DNA of 64,000 nt from Porticoccus sp950063125 (GTDB lineage: Bacteria > Pseudomonadota > Gammaproteobacteria > Pseudomonadales > Porticoccaceae): the NCBI RefSeq assembly GCF_963973895.1, contig NZ_CAXBBF010000005.1; one strand, 5' to 3'. Both the position numbers and the translations under genes were made by a program. Positions within the stretch are counted from its first letter, which is position 1, and each line of letters starts with the position of its first letter. Below are positions 1 to 6,387 of this stretch, in pieces. The notes below the pieces were generated by a model, which saw nothing but the letters and a program-made list of their open reading frames with translations, was not told the DNA's origin and ran no database searches.

Positions 1-56
1 AGTTATCAGTTATCAGTTATCAGTTATCAGTTATCAGTTATCAGTTATCAGTTATT
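1..56. repeat. Heptamer tandem repeat (AGTTATC x8)
   Basis: The window opens inside a perfect 7-base tandem array, AGTTATC. Seven exact copies are followed by one that ends in T instead of C. The left end lies outside the window, so the full copy number is unknown. The period is not a multiple of three and no coding frame runs through it, so it is probably an intergenic microsatellite prone to slippage. Confidence 0.95.
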
Positions 57-308
57 AGCCGCTTAATATGACCTGGATGTGTAGAGAGGTATGTGTGGGG
101 GATGACCGCCAGTAGTGATAACCAAATTTGTGTGGACAGGCCTTAGGCGCATCTCTCTATTGATTTAACGGGTGGACTTTGCCGTTGGAGAGGGGTTTGG
201 CCCCTGTTATCTACATTGCCCGGCAGTCGATTGGTCTGGCTAAGCCGGGGGGAGTAGAATAAAAATTCACAACTCTCTGGCCAACGAGAACGTCAACTCC
301 AATCTTAT
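57..308. other. Non-coding leader before the first GGDEF gene
   Basis: No gene is seen here. A GC-rich imperfect hairpin (arms CCCGGC near 220 and GCCGGG near 245) lies 60 to 90 bases upstream of the first diguanylate cyclase gene and could be a leader structure. I compared it with the known c-di-GMP riboswitch cores and see no convincing match. No strong sigma-70 promoter was found by eye. Confidence 0.4.
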
Positions 309-1250
309 ATGGACGCAAAAGACAGTCGCAATCAGTTTTCCCGCTCGTTACTGCGCGCCATACAGGAAGCGTCGCCGGACGGTATTCTGGTGGTTGATCA
401 GCACTCGGAGGTTATTTCCTATAACCAGCGATTCCTCGAAGTCTGGCAGATAGAAGAACAATGTAGACCTGACGAGCAGTCTATGTACAAAAATCTGTCT
501 GAAGAGCCTTTGCTTGACTCGGCGCTGCGCAAATTAAAGAACCCCGACGTGTTTTTGCAGCGCATTCAGGAGCTTTACGATAACCCGACGCTTCACGATC
601 ACACTGAAATCGAACTGAATGATGGACGGATACTGGATCGTCATTCAACCGGTCTATTTGATGATCAGAATAACTACCTGGGTCGCGTTTGGTTTTTTCG
701 TGATATTACCCGGCAAAAACTGAATGAGGCCCTATTGCAAGACCTCGCTTGGCGAGATCCGCTGACTGGAACCATGACCCGTGGGTATTTTCTCGAACGT
801 GCTGAAGAGGAACTGCAACGCGCTGAACGTTATGGGCATACGCTGGCAGTCATTATGCTGGATGTGGACCACTTCAAGGAGGTCAACGATCACTATGGGC
901 ATTACGCCGGTGACCGGGTGCTGGTAATACTTTGCCAGCGCTGGCTTGAAGCCATAAGAAATAATGATCTGTTGGGGCGCATTGGCGGTGAAGAGTTCAC
1001 CATACTGTTACCACAAAGCGATTTGCAAACAGCCCTGCAAACTGCCGAGCGAGTACGTTCAATTACAGCAAGCCAACCTGTACACAGTGATGGGATTGAT
1101 ATCAACTGCACAGTCAGCTGTGGTGTGACCATGCTCGATAACAACCAAAACGACAGTGTTAAGGATGCCCTCAAGCGTGCAGATAATGCACTGTACAGTG
1201 CCAAAAAACTTGGCCGCAATCGTGTCGAACAGTTCAGCGGAACTGTATAA
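309..1250 (+). CDS. PAS-GGDEF diguanylate cyclase
   Basis: A 313-residue soluble protein predicted to make the second messenger c-di-GMP from two GTP. Residues about 16-130 form a PAS sensor domain and residues about 140-305 a GGDEF domain. The catalytic motif is GGEEF (about 226-230), an active variant. An RNND inhibitory (RxxD) site lies exactly five residues upstream, so product feedback inhibition is likely. The DPLTG motif at about 149 marks the domain start. There is no membrane segment or signal peptide, so the input is probably cytoplasmic (redox, light or a ligand). The ribosome-binding site before the ATG is weak. It converges on an EAL phosphodiesterase gene. Enzyme class is secure; the signal sensed is unknown. 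Confidence 0.93.
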   Translation: MDAKDSRNQFSRSLLRAIQEASPDGILVVDQHSEVISYNQRFLEVWQIEEQCRPDEQSMYKNLSEEPLLDSALRKLKNPDVFLQRIQELYDNPTLHDHTEIELNDGRILDRHSTGLFDDQNNYLGRVWFFRDITRQKLNEALLQDLAWRDPLTGTMTRGYFLERAEEELQRAERYGHTLAVIMLDVDHFKEVNDHYGHYAGDRVLVILCQRWLEAIRNNDLLGRIGGEEFTILLPQSDLQTALQTAERVRSITASQPVHSDGIDINCTVSCGVTMLDNNQNDSVKDALKRADNALYSAKKLGRNRVEQFSGTV

Positions 1251-1325
1251 ATTCGGTTTGTAATGCGGGTGTTTAATGTCTCGACAGGATGGACTGAACA
1301 GGTTATCCGTTCACCGTAAAATTGT

Positions 1326-1354
1326 AAAAGCCCCCTCAGTTTCCTGTAGGGGGC
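1326..1354 (-). terminator. Intrinsic terminator of the EAL gene
   Basis: Read on the minus strand, GCCCCCT and AGGGGGC form a 7-bp GC-rich stem with an 11-base loop, followed by TTTT. It sits 24 bases past the EAL stop codon. The stem could also slow transcription from the convergent GGDEF gene, but that side has no T-tract. Confidence 0.75.
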
Positions 1355-1377
1355 CGGACTTGAGTGAGGTGGGCTGT

Positions 1378-2151
1378 TTAGTCGGCGTCGTAGATACTGT
1401 TATCCACAGTGGCCAGCGCCTGAAAGGCAGGTCTGGCGAAGTAGAAGCCCTGGAATAGCTCGATGCCGAGGGATTGCAGGGTATCCCATTCTTCGCGGGT
1501 TTCGATGCCTTCGGCAATCACTTTGGCAGAGAGTTCATCGCTGACCTGCATCACGCCGCGCACGATGGCCTGGCGCACCCTGTCCTGATCGATGTTGCGG
1601 ATCAGGGCCATGTCGAGCTTGATGATGTCGGTCTGAATTTCGCTGAGCAGGTTCAGGCCGGCATAGCCGGCACCGAAGTCGTCGATTGCGGTCTTGAAGC
1701 CGCGCTTGCGGTAGTATTCGACAATCATGCGCAGGTGGGCGAGGTCGTCTACCTTTTCACCTTCGGTGATTTCGAAAATGATACGTTCTACTGGGAAATT
1801 GTACAGCTCTGCCGCCGCCAGGGTAGTGCGCAGGCACCGTTCGGGCTGATAGACGGCATTGGGCATAAAGTTGATGCTTAAAAAGCCGGGCACCCCGAGC
1901 TTCGAGGCAAGCTGGATGGCCTTGGTTCGGCACACCTGGTCGAAGCGGTAGCGGTTGCTATCGTGGACATGGCTGAACACCTCGCCTGCCGATTCGTTAT
2001 TGAGTCCGCGTACCAGCGCCTCGTGGGCAAAGATTTGTCGGTTGGCGGTGTCCACGATGGGTTGGAACGCCATGGTGAAGTCAAAGTCCAGTGCCTTGCC
2101 GCTGGCGCACTCGCGGCAATTGAGCAAAGGTGGGATTTCAGGTGTGTGCAT
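1378..2151 (-). CDS. EAL-domain c-di-GMP phosphodiesterase
   Basis: A 257-residue, nearly single-domain EAL protein predicted to hydrolyse c-di-GMP to pGpG. The signature EALVRG is at about residue 44. The other catalytic and metal residues are recognisable: Asn in SINFMPN, Glu in IFEITEG, the Asp pair in DDFGAG, Lys in IIKLD, Glu in AEGIE and Gln in FQGF. A Cys pair (NCRECAS) precedes the domain and could bind metal or sense redox state; that is a guess. An upstream ATG at 2208 is possible, but the ATG at 2151 has a strong AGGAGG eight bases before it and is preferred. It stands alone between two diguanylate cyclase genes. Confidence 0.92.
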   Translation of the reverse strand: MHTPEIPPLLNCRECASGKALDFDFTMAFQPIVDTANRQIFAHEALVRGLNNESAGEVFSHVHDSNRYRFDQVCRTKAIQLASKLGVPGFLSINFMPNAVYQPERCLRTTLAAAELYNFPVERIIFEITEGEKVDDLAHLRMIVEYYRKRGFKTAIDDFGAGYAGLNLLSEIQTDIIKLDMALIRNIDQDRVRQAIVRGVMQVSDELSAKVIAEGIETREEWDTLQSLGIELFQGFYFARPAFQALATVDNSIYDAD

Positions 2152-2216
2152 AGTTGCGGCCTCCTGTCCTGTCTCGGCGGCGGTATTGTCAGTGCCGCAC
2201 GCGATCATTCATTATT

Positions 2217-2378
2217 TTATTGTGCCCCGTTGGCCTTGAGGACGTCCGTGTAATCTTCGCCCAAACTGTGTTGACTGGCCAACTGTAACAGGGTTTTGCC
2301 CTCGGGGTTGGCGGCATTGAGGTTGCGGTCATCTTCCAGGAAGAAGCGGATAAAGGTTTCGAAGTTCTCGATGTTCAG
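2217..2378 (-). pseudogene. 3' remnant of a second PA4642-family gene
   Basis: The minus strand encodes 53 residues ending in KANGAQ and a stop. They align without gaps to the last 53 residues of the intact PA4642-family protein at 4600-4896; by eye about 42 of 53 are identical. Similarity stops abruptly at 2378, where the intact gene continues with its N-terminal 45 codons. No start codon or ribosome-binding site replaces the lost 5' end. It is therefore a truncated paralogue, and it marks the edge of the accessory patch. Its reading frame is still open, so the truncation is probably fairly recent. Confidence 0.85.
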
Positions 2379-2393
2379 AATTAATGGGGGTCG

Positions 2394-2526
2394 TAACGAT
2401 TATTTTAGATCAAGGATATTTGGTCTCGGGACAATAGCTTCAAATTTTACTGATTCGGGATAAGTTGACCACTAAAAAGTACAGCGTGTCAGTCTCGCGG
2501 TGAAAATGGTTAAAAAATAATCGTTA
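2394..2526. repeat. 13-bp inverted repeat around AT-rich spacer
   Basis: TAACGATTATTTT at 2394-2406 is perfectly inverted at 2514-2526, enclosing 107 bases of AT-rich DNA with no open frame. It begins 16 bases past the point where the PA4642 remnant loses homology and ends just before the stop of the next GGDEF gene. It may be a small MITE-like element or a long cruciform. No clear target-site duplication is visible. Confidence 0.55.
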
Positions 2527-2541
2527 TCACCTAGTTAACTG

Positions 2542-3405
2542 TTAGCCGTTTGCCGAACGATGCCTTTTCATCTGGTACATATTGTTATCTGCATAACTCA
2601 GCAGGGCATCGGCATTCTCCCCATCCAGGGGGTAGCAGGCGACACCGATACTACAGGTCGGCATTCTGACCGCTTCGAGTTCGGCTCCCAATGGCTCGGT
2701 CATGATTGCGTTAATCTGTCCCACCTTCTCGAAAACGGCGTCCGCCGACTGGATGTCCGTCAACAGCACGGTGAACTCATCGCCGCCCATCCGGGCGACG
2801 GTATCTGTCTCCCGCACACAGCTTTCCAGTCGACGCGCAATTGCACAGAGCACACGATCACCCACCGCATGCCCATGGATATCATTGATAATCTTGAAGT
2901 CATTGATATCCACAAACAGCACAGCCAGGCTGCTTTGGTGGCGGTGGGCTATACGCAGAGCCGAGTCCAGGCGATCATAGAACAGCGCCCGGTTAGTCAG
3001 CTCTGTCAGTGGGTCGTGATGGGCGAGGAAACGTAATTCCGCTTCGGCCTGCCTGAGAGCCGTCACGTCTCGCGCGACCCCGATCCGTACACCCTCCTCC
3101 TCGGACCAGCGGGCAGACCATAGGATATGTACGATAGTGCCATCCTTGCGGATATAACGGTTACGGAAATCGATGTGGGGTTGGCCGTTCATGACCCGGA
3201 GAATGGAGGCGCGTGTGGCCGCCCGGTCGTCAGGATGCATATAGTCGGTGATTGGCGTGCCGATCAGCTCGTTGGCATGGTAACCCAGCAATGTCTCGCA
3301 GGCATCATTCACAAAGACGATCTGGTTGTTGTTATCAACCACGAATACCGTGTCCAGCATCAGATGGATCAGTTTGGGATAGAGCGCTTGCAGGTCAGCG
3401 GCCAT
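2542..3405 (-). CDS. PAS-GGDEF diguanylate cyclase
   Basis: A 287-residue soluble diguanylate cyclase. Residues about 8-120 are a PAS domain of the S-box type (LGYHANELIGTPITDYMHPDD), followed by a PAC-like strand set. The GGDEF domain starts at about 125 with DPLTELTNR. The active site is GGDEF at about 206-210, and the RETD inhibitory site lies five residues upstream. The start ATG has GGAG eight bases before it. No membrane segment is seen. It differs from the other diguanylate cyclase in this window in its PAS sequence, so the two probably respond to different cues. It is the only gene between the PA4642 remnant and the repeat-rich toxin-antitoxin region. Confidence 0.93.
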   Translation of the reverse strand: MAADLQALYPKLIHLMLDTVFVVDNNNQIVFVNDACETLLGYHANELIGTPITDYMHPDDRAATRASILRVMNGQPHIDFRNRYIRKDGTIVHILWSARWSEEEGVRIGVARDVTALRQAEAELRFLAHHDPLTELTNRALFYDRLDSALRIAHRHQSSLAVLFVDINDFKIINDIHGHAVGDRVLCAIARRLESCVRETDTVARMGGDEFTVLLTDIQSADAVFEKVGQINAIMTEPLGAELEAVRMPTCSIGVACYPLDGENADALLSYADNNMYQMKRHRSANG

Positions 3406-3486
3406 AGGGCGGACTCCGGTTTACATAGCGCGATTGTAGCCCTATCTCGCCGGGAGGCGGTAAAAAAGCCTGCAAAAGGTTCTGCC

Positions 3487-3546
3487 AATTAAAGAATTAA
3501 AGGGGTCGGTGACAATAATTAAAGAATTAAAGGGGTCGGTGACAAT
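3487..3546. repeat. 30-bp perfect tandem duplication with AAAGGGGTCGGTGACAA core
   Basis: Two identical 30-base units lie head to tail at 3487-3516 and 3517-3546. Each contains AATTAAAG followed by AATTAAAGGGGTCGGTGACA. The AAAGGGGTCGG core recurs in inverted orientation near 3741-3753 and in both orientations at 4507-4561, so it belongs to a local repeat family. Confidence 0.9.
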
Positions 3547-3753
3547 TGAGAACCATTCCCATTTTATCTTCACTGATTTCCTAACTTTTACATGGCCAGG
3601 TCTTCTTCCCCGCATCTTTCCAATCTGCTCTTGGAAATCAGGGGGCGTTAAAAACATGGAAACTTTCTGGATAGCGTGTAGCAGAGAGGTTCGCTCATCC
3701 AATTAAGTGGGGCAGTTAACAAGAATAATTCTCAGTTGTCACCGACCCCTTTA
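3528..3753. mobile_element. Small inverted-repeat element (AAAGGGGTCGG family)
   Basis: A 25-base arm at 3528-3552 is inverted at 3729-3753 with one mismatch, enclosing about 176 bases. The arms start with TAAAGGGGTCGG. Similar AAAGGGGTC termini are, as I recall, common around REP-associated (Y1) tyrosine transposase genes in marine gammaproteobacteria, so this may be a non-autonomous or decayed element of that kind. The interior can be read on the minus strand as a short basic peptide but has no recognisable transposase motif. The stretch 3406-3812 otherwise holds no gene. Confidence 0.5.
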
Positions 3754-3766
3754 TCCACCCCTTTAT

Positions 3767-3818
3767 CCCGCGTTCAACAGCGCAGTGGAACTGCGTCTGT
3801 TGCAACCGTTGGTTATGC
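3767..3818 (-). other. attC-like recombination site, right end lost
   Basis: On the minus strand the antitoxin stop codon TAA lies inside GCATAAC, the typical left simple site of an integron attC. GTTCAACAGCGCAGT (plus strand 3772-3786) pairs with 3790-3806 over 15 bp, leaving exactly two unpaired bases (T3796, C3803) on one arm and a GGA loop. A stem with extrahelical bases on one arm is a hallmark of attC sites. The expected right simple site (GTTRRRY) should follow CGCGGG, but an AAAGGGG repeat begins there instead. No integrase gene is in the window. Confidence 0.55.
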
Positions 3819-4073
3819 GGCTGACTCATGCTCAACATCCCAGCCGGGGAATACCAATACGGCAGGATGACACCGCAGCGCCTTGGCCAGCACCTTTGCG
3901 CGGTCAACGCCCAGGCGAACACGGCCGTTCTCAATGGCAGAAATCGTTGATTGGGGGATACCTGTCGCCGCAGCCAGATCGTTCTGGCTCATCTCCTGAA
4001 GCTCGCGCAAGATTCGAACCGAATCTCCTGTCGATACGTCAATTCTTTTAATCGCTTTCCGATAATTGCTCAT
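3813..4073 (-). CDS. HigA-like XRE-family antitoxin
   Basis: An 86-residue helix-turn-helix protein, the second gene of a toxin-antitoxin pair. The HTH (QNDLAAATGIPQSTISAIENGR, about residues 29-50) is of the Cro/C1-XRE class used by HigA and related antitoxins both to neutralise the toxin and to bind the operon's operators. It starts three bases after the toxin stop codon, so translation is coupled. The stop codon lies within an attC-like core site, as is common for integron cassette genes. Toxin-first order fits HigBA-type systems. The exact subfamily is not certain. Confidence 0.85.
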   Translation of the reverse strand: MSNYRKAIKRIDVSTGDSVRILRELQEMSQNDLAAATGIPQSTISAIENGRVRLGVDRAKVLAKALRCHPAVLVFPGWDVEHESAA

Positions 4074-4076
4074 TCT

Positions 4077-4355
4077 TCACCTCCGGTAGTCATGTGGAGT
4101 GACACGTTCAACCTCCACCAGCACCTGGTCATTTTGTACCTTATAAATCACCCGATATTGGATATTCAGACGAGAGGACCGAAAATCTTTCCAGTTGCCA
4201 GAAAGCGCCTCGTCTTTAAAACCCCTGATCAGTCTCAATCCCTGCGGGCCAGAAATTCTTACAATATCTTTCCATTTTTCATAGCGTTGCTGAACCTCAA
4301 TTGGCGCTATCGCCAAGGCTTTATCAACACGTTTATGTTCGAGAATCTCCCACAT
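4077..4355 (-). CDS. RelE/HigB-like ribosome-dependent mRNA interferase toxin
   Basis: A 92-residue basic protein of the RelE/ParE superfamily, first gene of the pair. The C-terminal strand pattern (SSRLNIQYRVIYKV, then VEVERVTPHDYRR) is typical. Such toxins usually cut mRNA on the ribosome, although a ParE-like gyrase target cannot be excluded from sequence alone. The ATG has no Shine-Dalgarno sequence; the predicted promoter places the transcript start within a few bases of it, so the message is probably leaderless. Two palindromes overlap the promoter and fit autoregulation by the antitoxin. Context is the attC-flanked accessory patch. Confidence 0.85.
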   Translation of the reverse strand: MWEILEHKRVDKALAIAPIEVQQRYEKWKDIVRISGPQGLRLIRGFKDEALSGNWKDFRSSRLNIQYRVIYKVQNDQVLVEVERVTPHDYRR

Positions 4356-4392
4356 ACTAAATTTAGTATATATACCATTTATGGTATGTCAA
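4354..4392 (-). promoter_or_regulatory. Toxin-antitoxin promoter with two operator palindromes
   Basis: Read on the minus strand, a consensus -35 TTGACA (4387-4392) is separated by 16 bases from TATACT (4365-4370). The spacer is almost filled by ATACCAT-N2-ATGGTAT (4372-4387). A perfect 16-bp palindrome, ATACTAAATTTAGTAT (4354-4369), covers the -10 and the start region. The predicted transcription start, near 4358, lies only about three bases before the toxin ATG. Binding of the antitoxin to either palindrome would block RNA polymerase. Confidence 0.75.
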
Positions 4393-4421
4393 CTGGATAG
4401 CCTTGAGCTGGATTAAAAACC

Positions 4422-4486
4422 GTATAACGCCTTGAAGAGGCAGCGTAAGCTGCGTCCGGCGACCGCAGGGAGGGAACTGCTTCAAC
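4422..4486 (-). other. Degenerate attC-like site upstream of the toxin cassette
   Basis: On the minus strand this stretch ends in CTTCAAGGCGTTATAC, resembling the right half of an attC site (GTTATAC as a GTTRRRY-like crossover box). TTGAAG and CAG on the left arm can pair with CTGC and CTTCAA on the right. The left simple site is missing and is replaced by a 15-base imperfect direct repeat (4487-4501 and 4502-4516) running into the AAAGGGGTCGG repeat. Weaker than the downstream site when judged alone; its position on the other side of the cassette is what makes it credible. Confidence 0.4.
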
Positions 4487-4506
4487 AAACCAAAGAGGTC
4501 CAAACC

Positions 4507-4561
4507 AAAGGGGTCGGATGGAATAAATTTTGATCAGCCAAGCTGTTACTTCGACCCCTTT
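4507..4561. repeat. AAAGGGGTCG inverted repeat
   Basis: AAAGGGGTCG at 4507-4516 is perfectly inverted at 4552-4561 around 35 bases. The core is shared with the repeats at 3487-3753, so copies of one repeat family lie on both sides of the toxin-antitoxin cassette. Confidence 0.75.
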
Positions 4562-4599
4562 AGCTCGCTCTTTAATCCCGAAGGTAAGGGCAGGTTGGG

Positions 4600-4896
4600 T
4601 TACTTGGCGCCGTTGGCTTTTAGCACATCGGCATAGTCTTCGCCGAGGCGATGTTGGCTGACCAGTTCTAACAGGGTTTTGCCGTCGAAGTTGGTGGCAT
4701 TGAGGTTGCGGCCATCCTCGAGGAAAAATTTGATAAAGGTTTCGAAGTTTTCGATGTTCATGCCCCGATAGGCTTTTTCCAGCACGTGGAAGTCGGCATC
4801 GACGCCCTCCGGTGGTTCGAAGTCGAGGAAAGTTTTAATGCGTTCGTCGTCGAAGAATTCCCCGAGGACTTTGCGTTTGTCTTTTTTCAGTGCCAT
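4600..4896 (-). CDS. PA4642-family conserved protein
   Basis: A 98-residue small acidic protein that I recognise as the Pseudomonas PA4642 family, which has no assigned function. It begins with a Lys-rich KKDKRKVLGEF, then a mostly helical body ending in GEDYADVLKANGAK. It follows gatB on the same strand with a 27-base gap and may be cotranscribed with gatCAB. A second, 5'-truncated copy lies at 2217-2378. The helix pattern faintly recalls an ankyrin-type repeat (NATNFDGKTLLEL), but I would not assign that domain. Confidence 0.8.
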   Translation of the reverse strand: MALKKDKRKVLGEFFDDERIKTFLDFEPPEGVDADFHVLEKAYRGMNIENFETFIKFFLEDGRNLNATNFDGKTLLELVSQHRLGEDYADVLKANGAK

Positions 4897-4923
4897 AAAA
4901 AGGTTCTGTATATTGGTTGATCG

Positions 4924-6387
4924 TTAGAGAAGGGCGTTGAGTTTTTCCAGCAGCACATCATTGACCTGCTGCGGGTTGGCCTGACCTTTGGACGCTTTCA
5001 TGATCTGGCCGACGAAGTAGCCGAGCATTTTGGGTCGCTTGGTGTCGTCGGCGTTGCGGTAGTTGTCCACTTGCTGGGGGCTGTTGGCAATGACGTCGTC
5101 CACCAGTGCCTCGATGGCACCGCTGTCGGAGACCTGTTTCAGACCGCGGGCTTCGATGATGCCGTCGGCGTCGCCCTCGCCATTCCACATGGCGTCGAAC
5201 ACCTGTTTGGCCATTTTGCTGGAGATGGTGCCGTCTTTGAGGCGCGCAATCATGCCCGCCAGTTGGTCGGCGCTGACCGGACTGTCCTGAATGACCCTAT
5301 CCTCGGCGTTGAGACGTGCGGATAGTTCACCCATGATCCAGTTGGCGGCCAGTTTGGCATCGCTGCCAGCGGCAGCGGTCTCAAAGAATTGCGCGACCGC
5401 GGCATCGCCACTGAGGCTGTTGGCATCGTAGCGGGACAGGCCGAACTGCTCGATAAATCGGTCGCGGCGGGCGTCCGGCAGTTCCGGCAGGGACTGGCGA
5501 ATCTGCTCGATATAGTCGTCTTCGAACACAATGGGTAACAGGTCCGGGCAGGGGAAGTAGCGGTAGTCGTTGGCTTCTTCCTTGCTGCGCATAGCGCGGG
5601 CCTGTTTGGTGTCGCCGTTGTAGAGGCGAGTCTCCTGAATGACTTTACCGCCGTCCTCGATCAGATCGATCTGTCGCTCCACCTCCAGTGCTATGGCATC
5701 TTCCATGAACTTGAAGGAGTTCAGGTTCTTGGTTTCGGTGCGGGTGCCGAAGGTGTCGCTGCCCTTGGGGCGTACAGATATATTGACGTCGAAACGCATG
5801 GAGCCCTGGGACATGTTGCCGTCGCAGATGCCCAGGGAGGTGACGATGCTGTGCAGCTTGCGGGCAAAGGCCACCGCCTCTTCGGCGTTGCGCATATCCG
5901 GTTCGGAGACGATTTCGATCAGCGGTGTGCCCGCGCGGTTGAGGTCGATGCCGGTCATGCCGTGCCCGTGTATCTCAAAAGAGCCTTCGTGCAGGGATTT
6001 GCCGGCGTCCTCTTCCAGATGGGCGTGGTGAATGCGGATGGATTTCTTGCTGCCGTCCGCCAGTTCGATGTCCACGTGGCCGCGACCGACGATGGGCTTT
6101 TCCAACTGGGTGGTCTGGTAGGCCTTGGGCAGGTCCGGGTAGAAATAGTTTTTGCGCTCGAACATCGAGGTGCGGGCGATGTCGGCATCAATGGCCAGAC
6201 CGAACATGATGGCATCGCGAAATGCCTGTTCATTGGGCACTGGCAAAGTGCCGGGCATGGCCAGGTCGATGGCGCAGGCCTGGGTGTTGGGCTCGGCGCC
6301 AAAGGCGGTGCTGGCACCGGAAAAGATTTTCGATTGGGTGGCCAGTTGCACGTGGACTTCGAGGCCGATGACGGTTTCCCATTGCAT
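4924..6387 (-). CDS. gatB: Asp/Glu-tRNA amidotransferase subunit B
   Basis: 487 residues, close to the family norm of about 480. With GatA and GatC it converts misacylated Glu-tRNA(Gln) or Asp-tRNA(Asn) to the correct amide form. The N-terminal cradle domain has the conserved VIGLEVHVQL and TETKNLNSFKF segments, and the C-terminal third is the YqeY-like tRNA-binding tail. GatB holds the site where the tRNA-bound acid is phosphorylated and amidated. Its ATG overlaps the gatA stop by one base (TAATG), so the two are translationally coupled. Gene order gatC-gatA-gatB on the minus strand is standard. Confidence 0.98.
   Translation of the reverse strand: MQWETVIGLEVHVQLATQSKIFSGASTAFGAEPNTQACAIDLAMPGTLPVPNEQAFRDAIMFGLAIDADIARTSMFERKNYFYPDLPKAYQTTQLEKPIVGRGHVDIELADGSKKSIRIHHAHLEEDAGKSLHEGSFEIHGHGMTGIDLNRAGTPLIEIVSEPDMRNAEEAVAFARKLHSIVTSLGICDGNMSQGSMRFDVNISVRPKGSDTFGTRTETKNLNSFKFMEDAIALEVERQIDLIEDGGKVIQETRLYNGDTKQARAMRSKEEANDYRYFPCPDLLPIVFEDDYIEQIRQSLPELPDARRDRFIEQFGLSRYDANSLSGDAAVAQFFETAAAGSDAKLAANWIMGELSARLNAEDRVIQDSPVSADQLAGMIARLKDGTISSKMAKQVFDAMWNGEGDADGIIEARGLKQVSDSGAIEALVDDVIANSPQQVDNYRNADDTKRPKMLGYFVGQIMKASKGQANPQQVNDVLLEKLNALL

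Noticed and set aside
190..260. Possible c-di-GMP riboswitch before the first GGDEF gene
   Set aside because: A GC hairpin is present, but I could not find the conserved GGCAAACC-type core or the paired P2-P3 tetraloop/receptor pattern.
3442..3702. Basic 86-residue minus-strand open frame in the repeat element
   Set aside because: It starts inside the element and ends in the tandem repeats, whose sequence codes VTDPFNSLI twice. This is coding by chance from repeats; no transposase motif such as HUH or the Y1 Tyr was seen.
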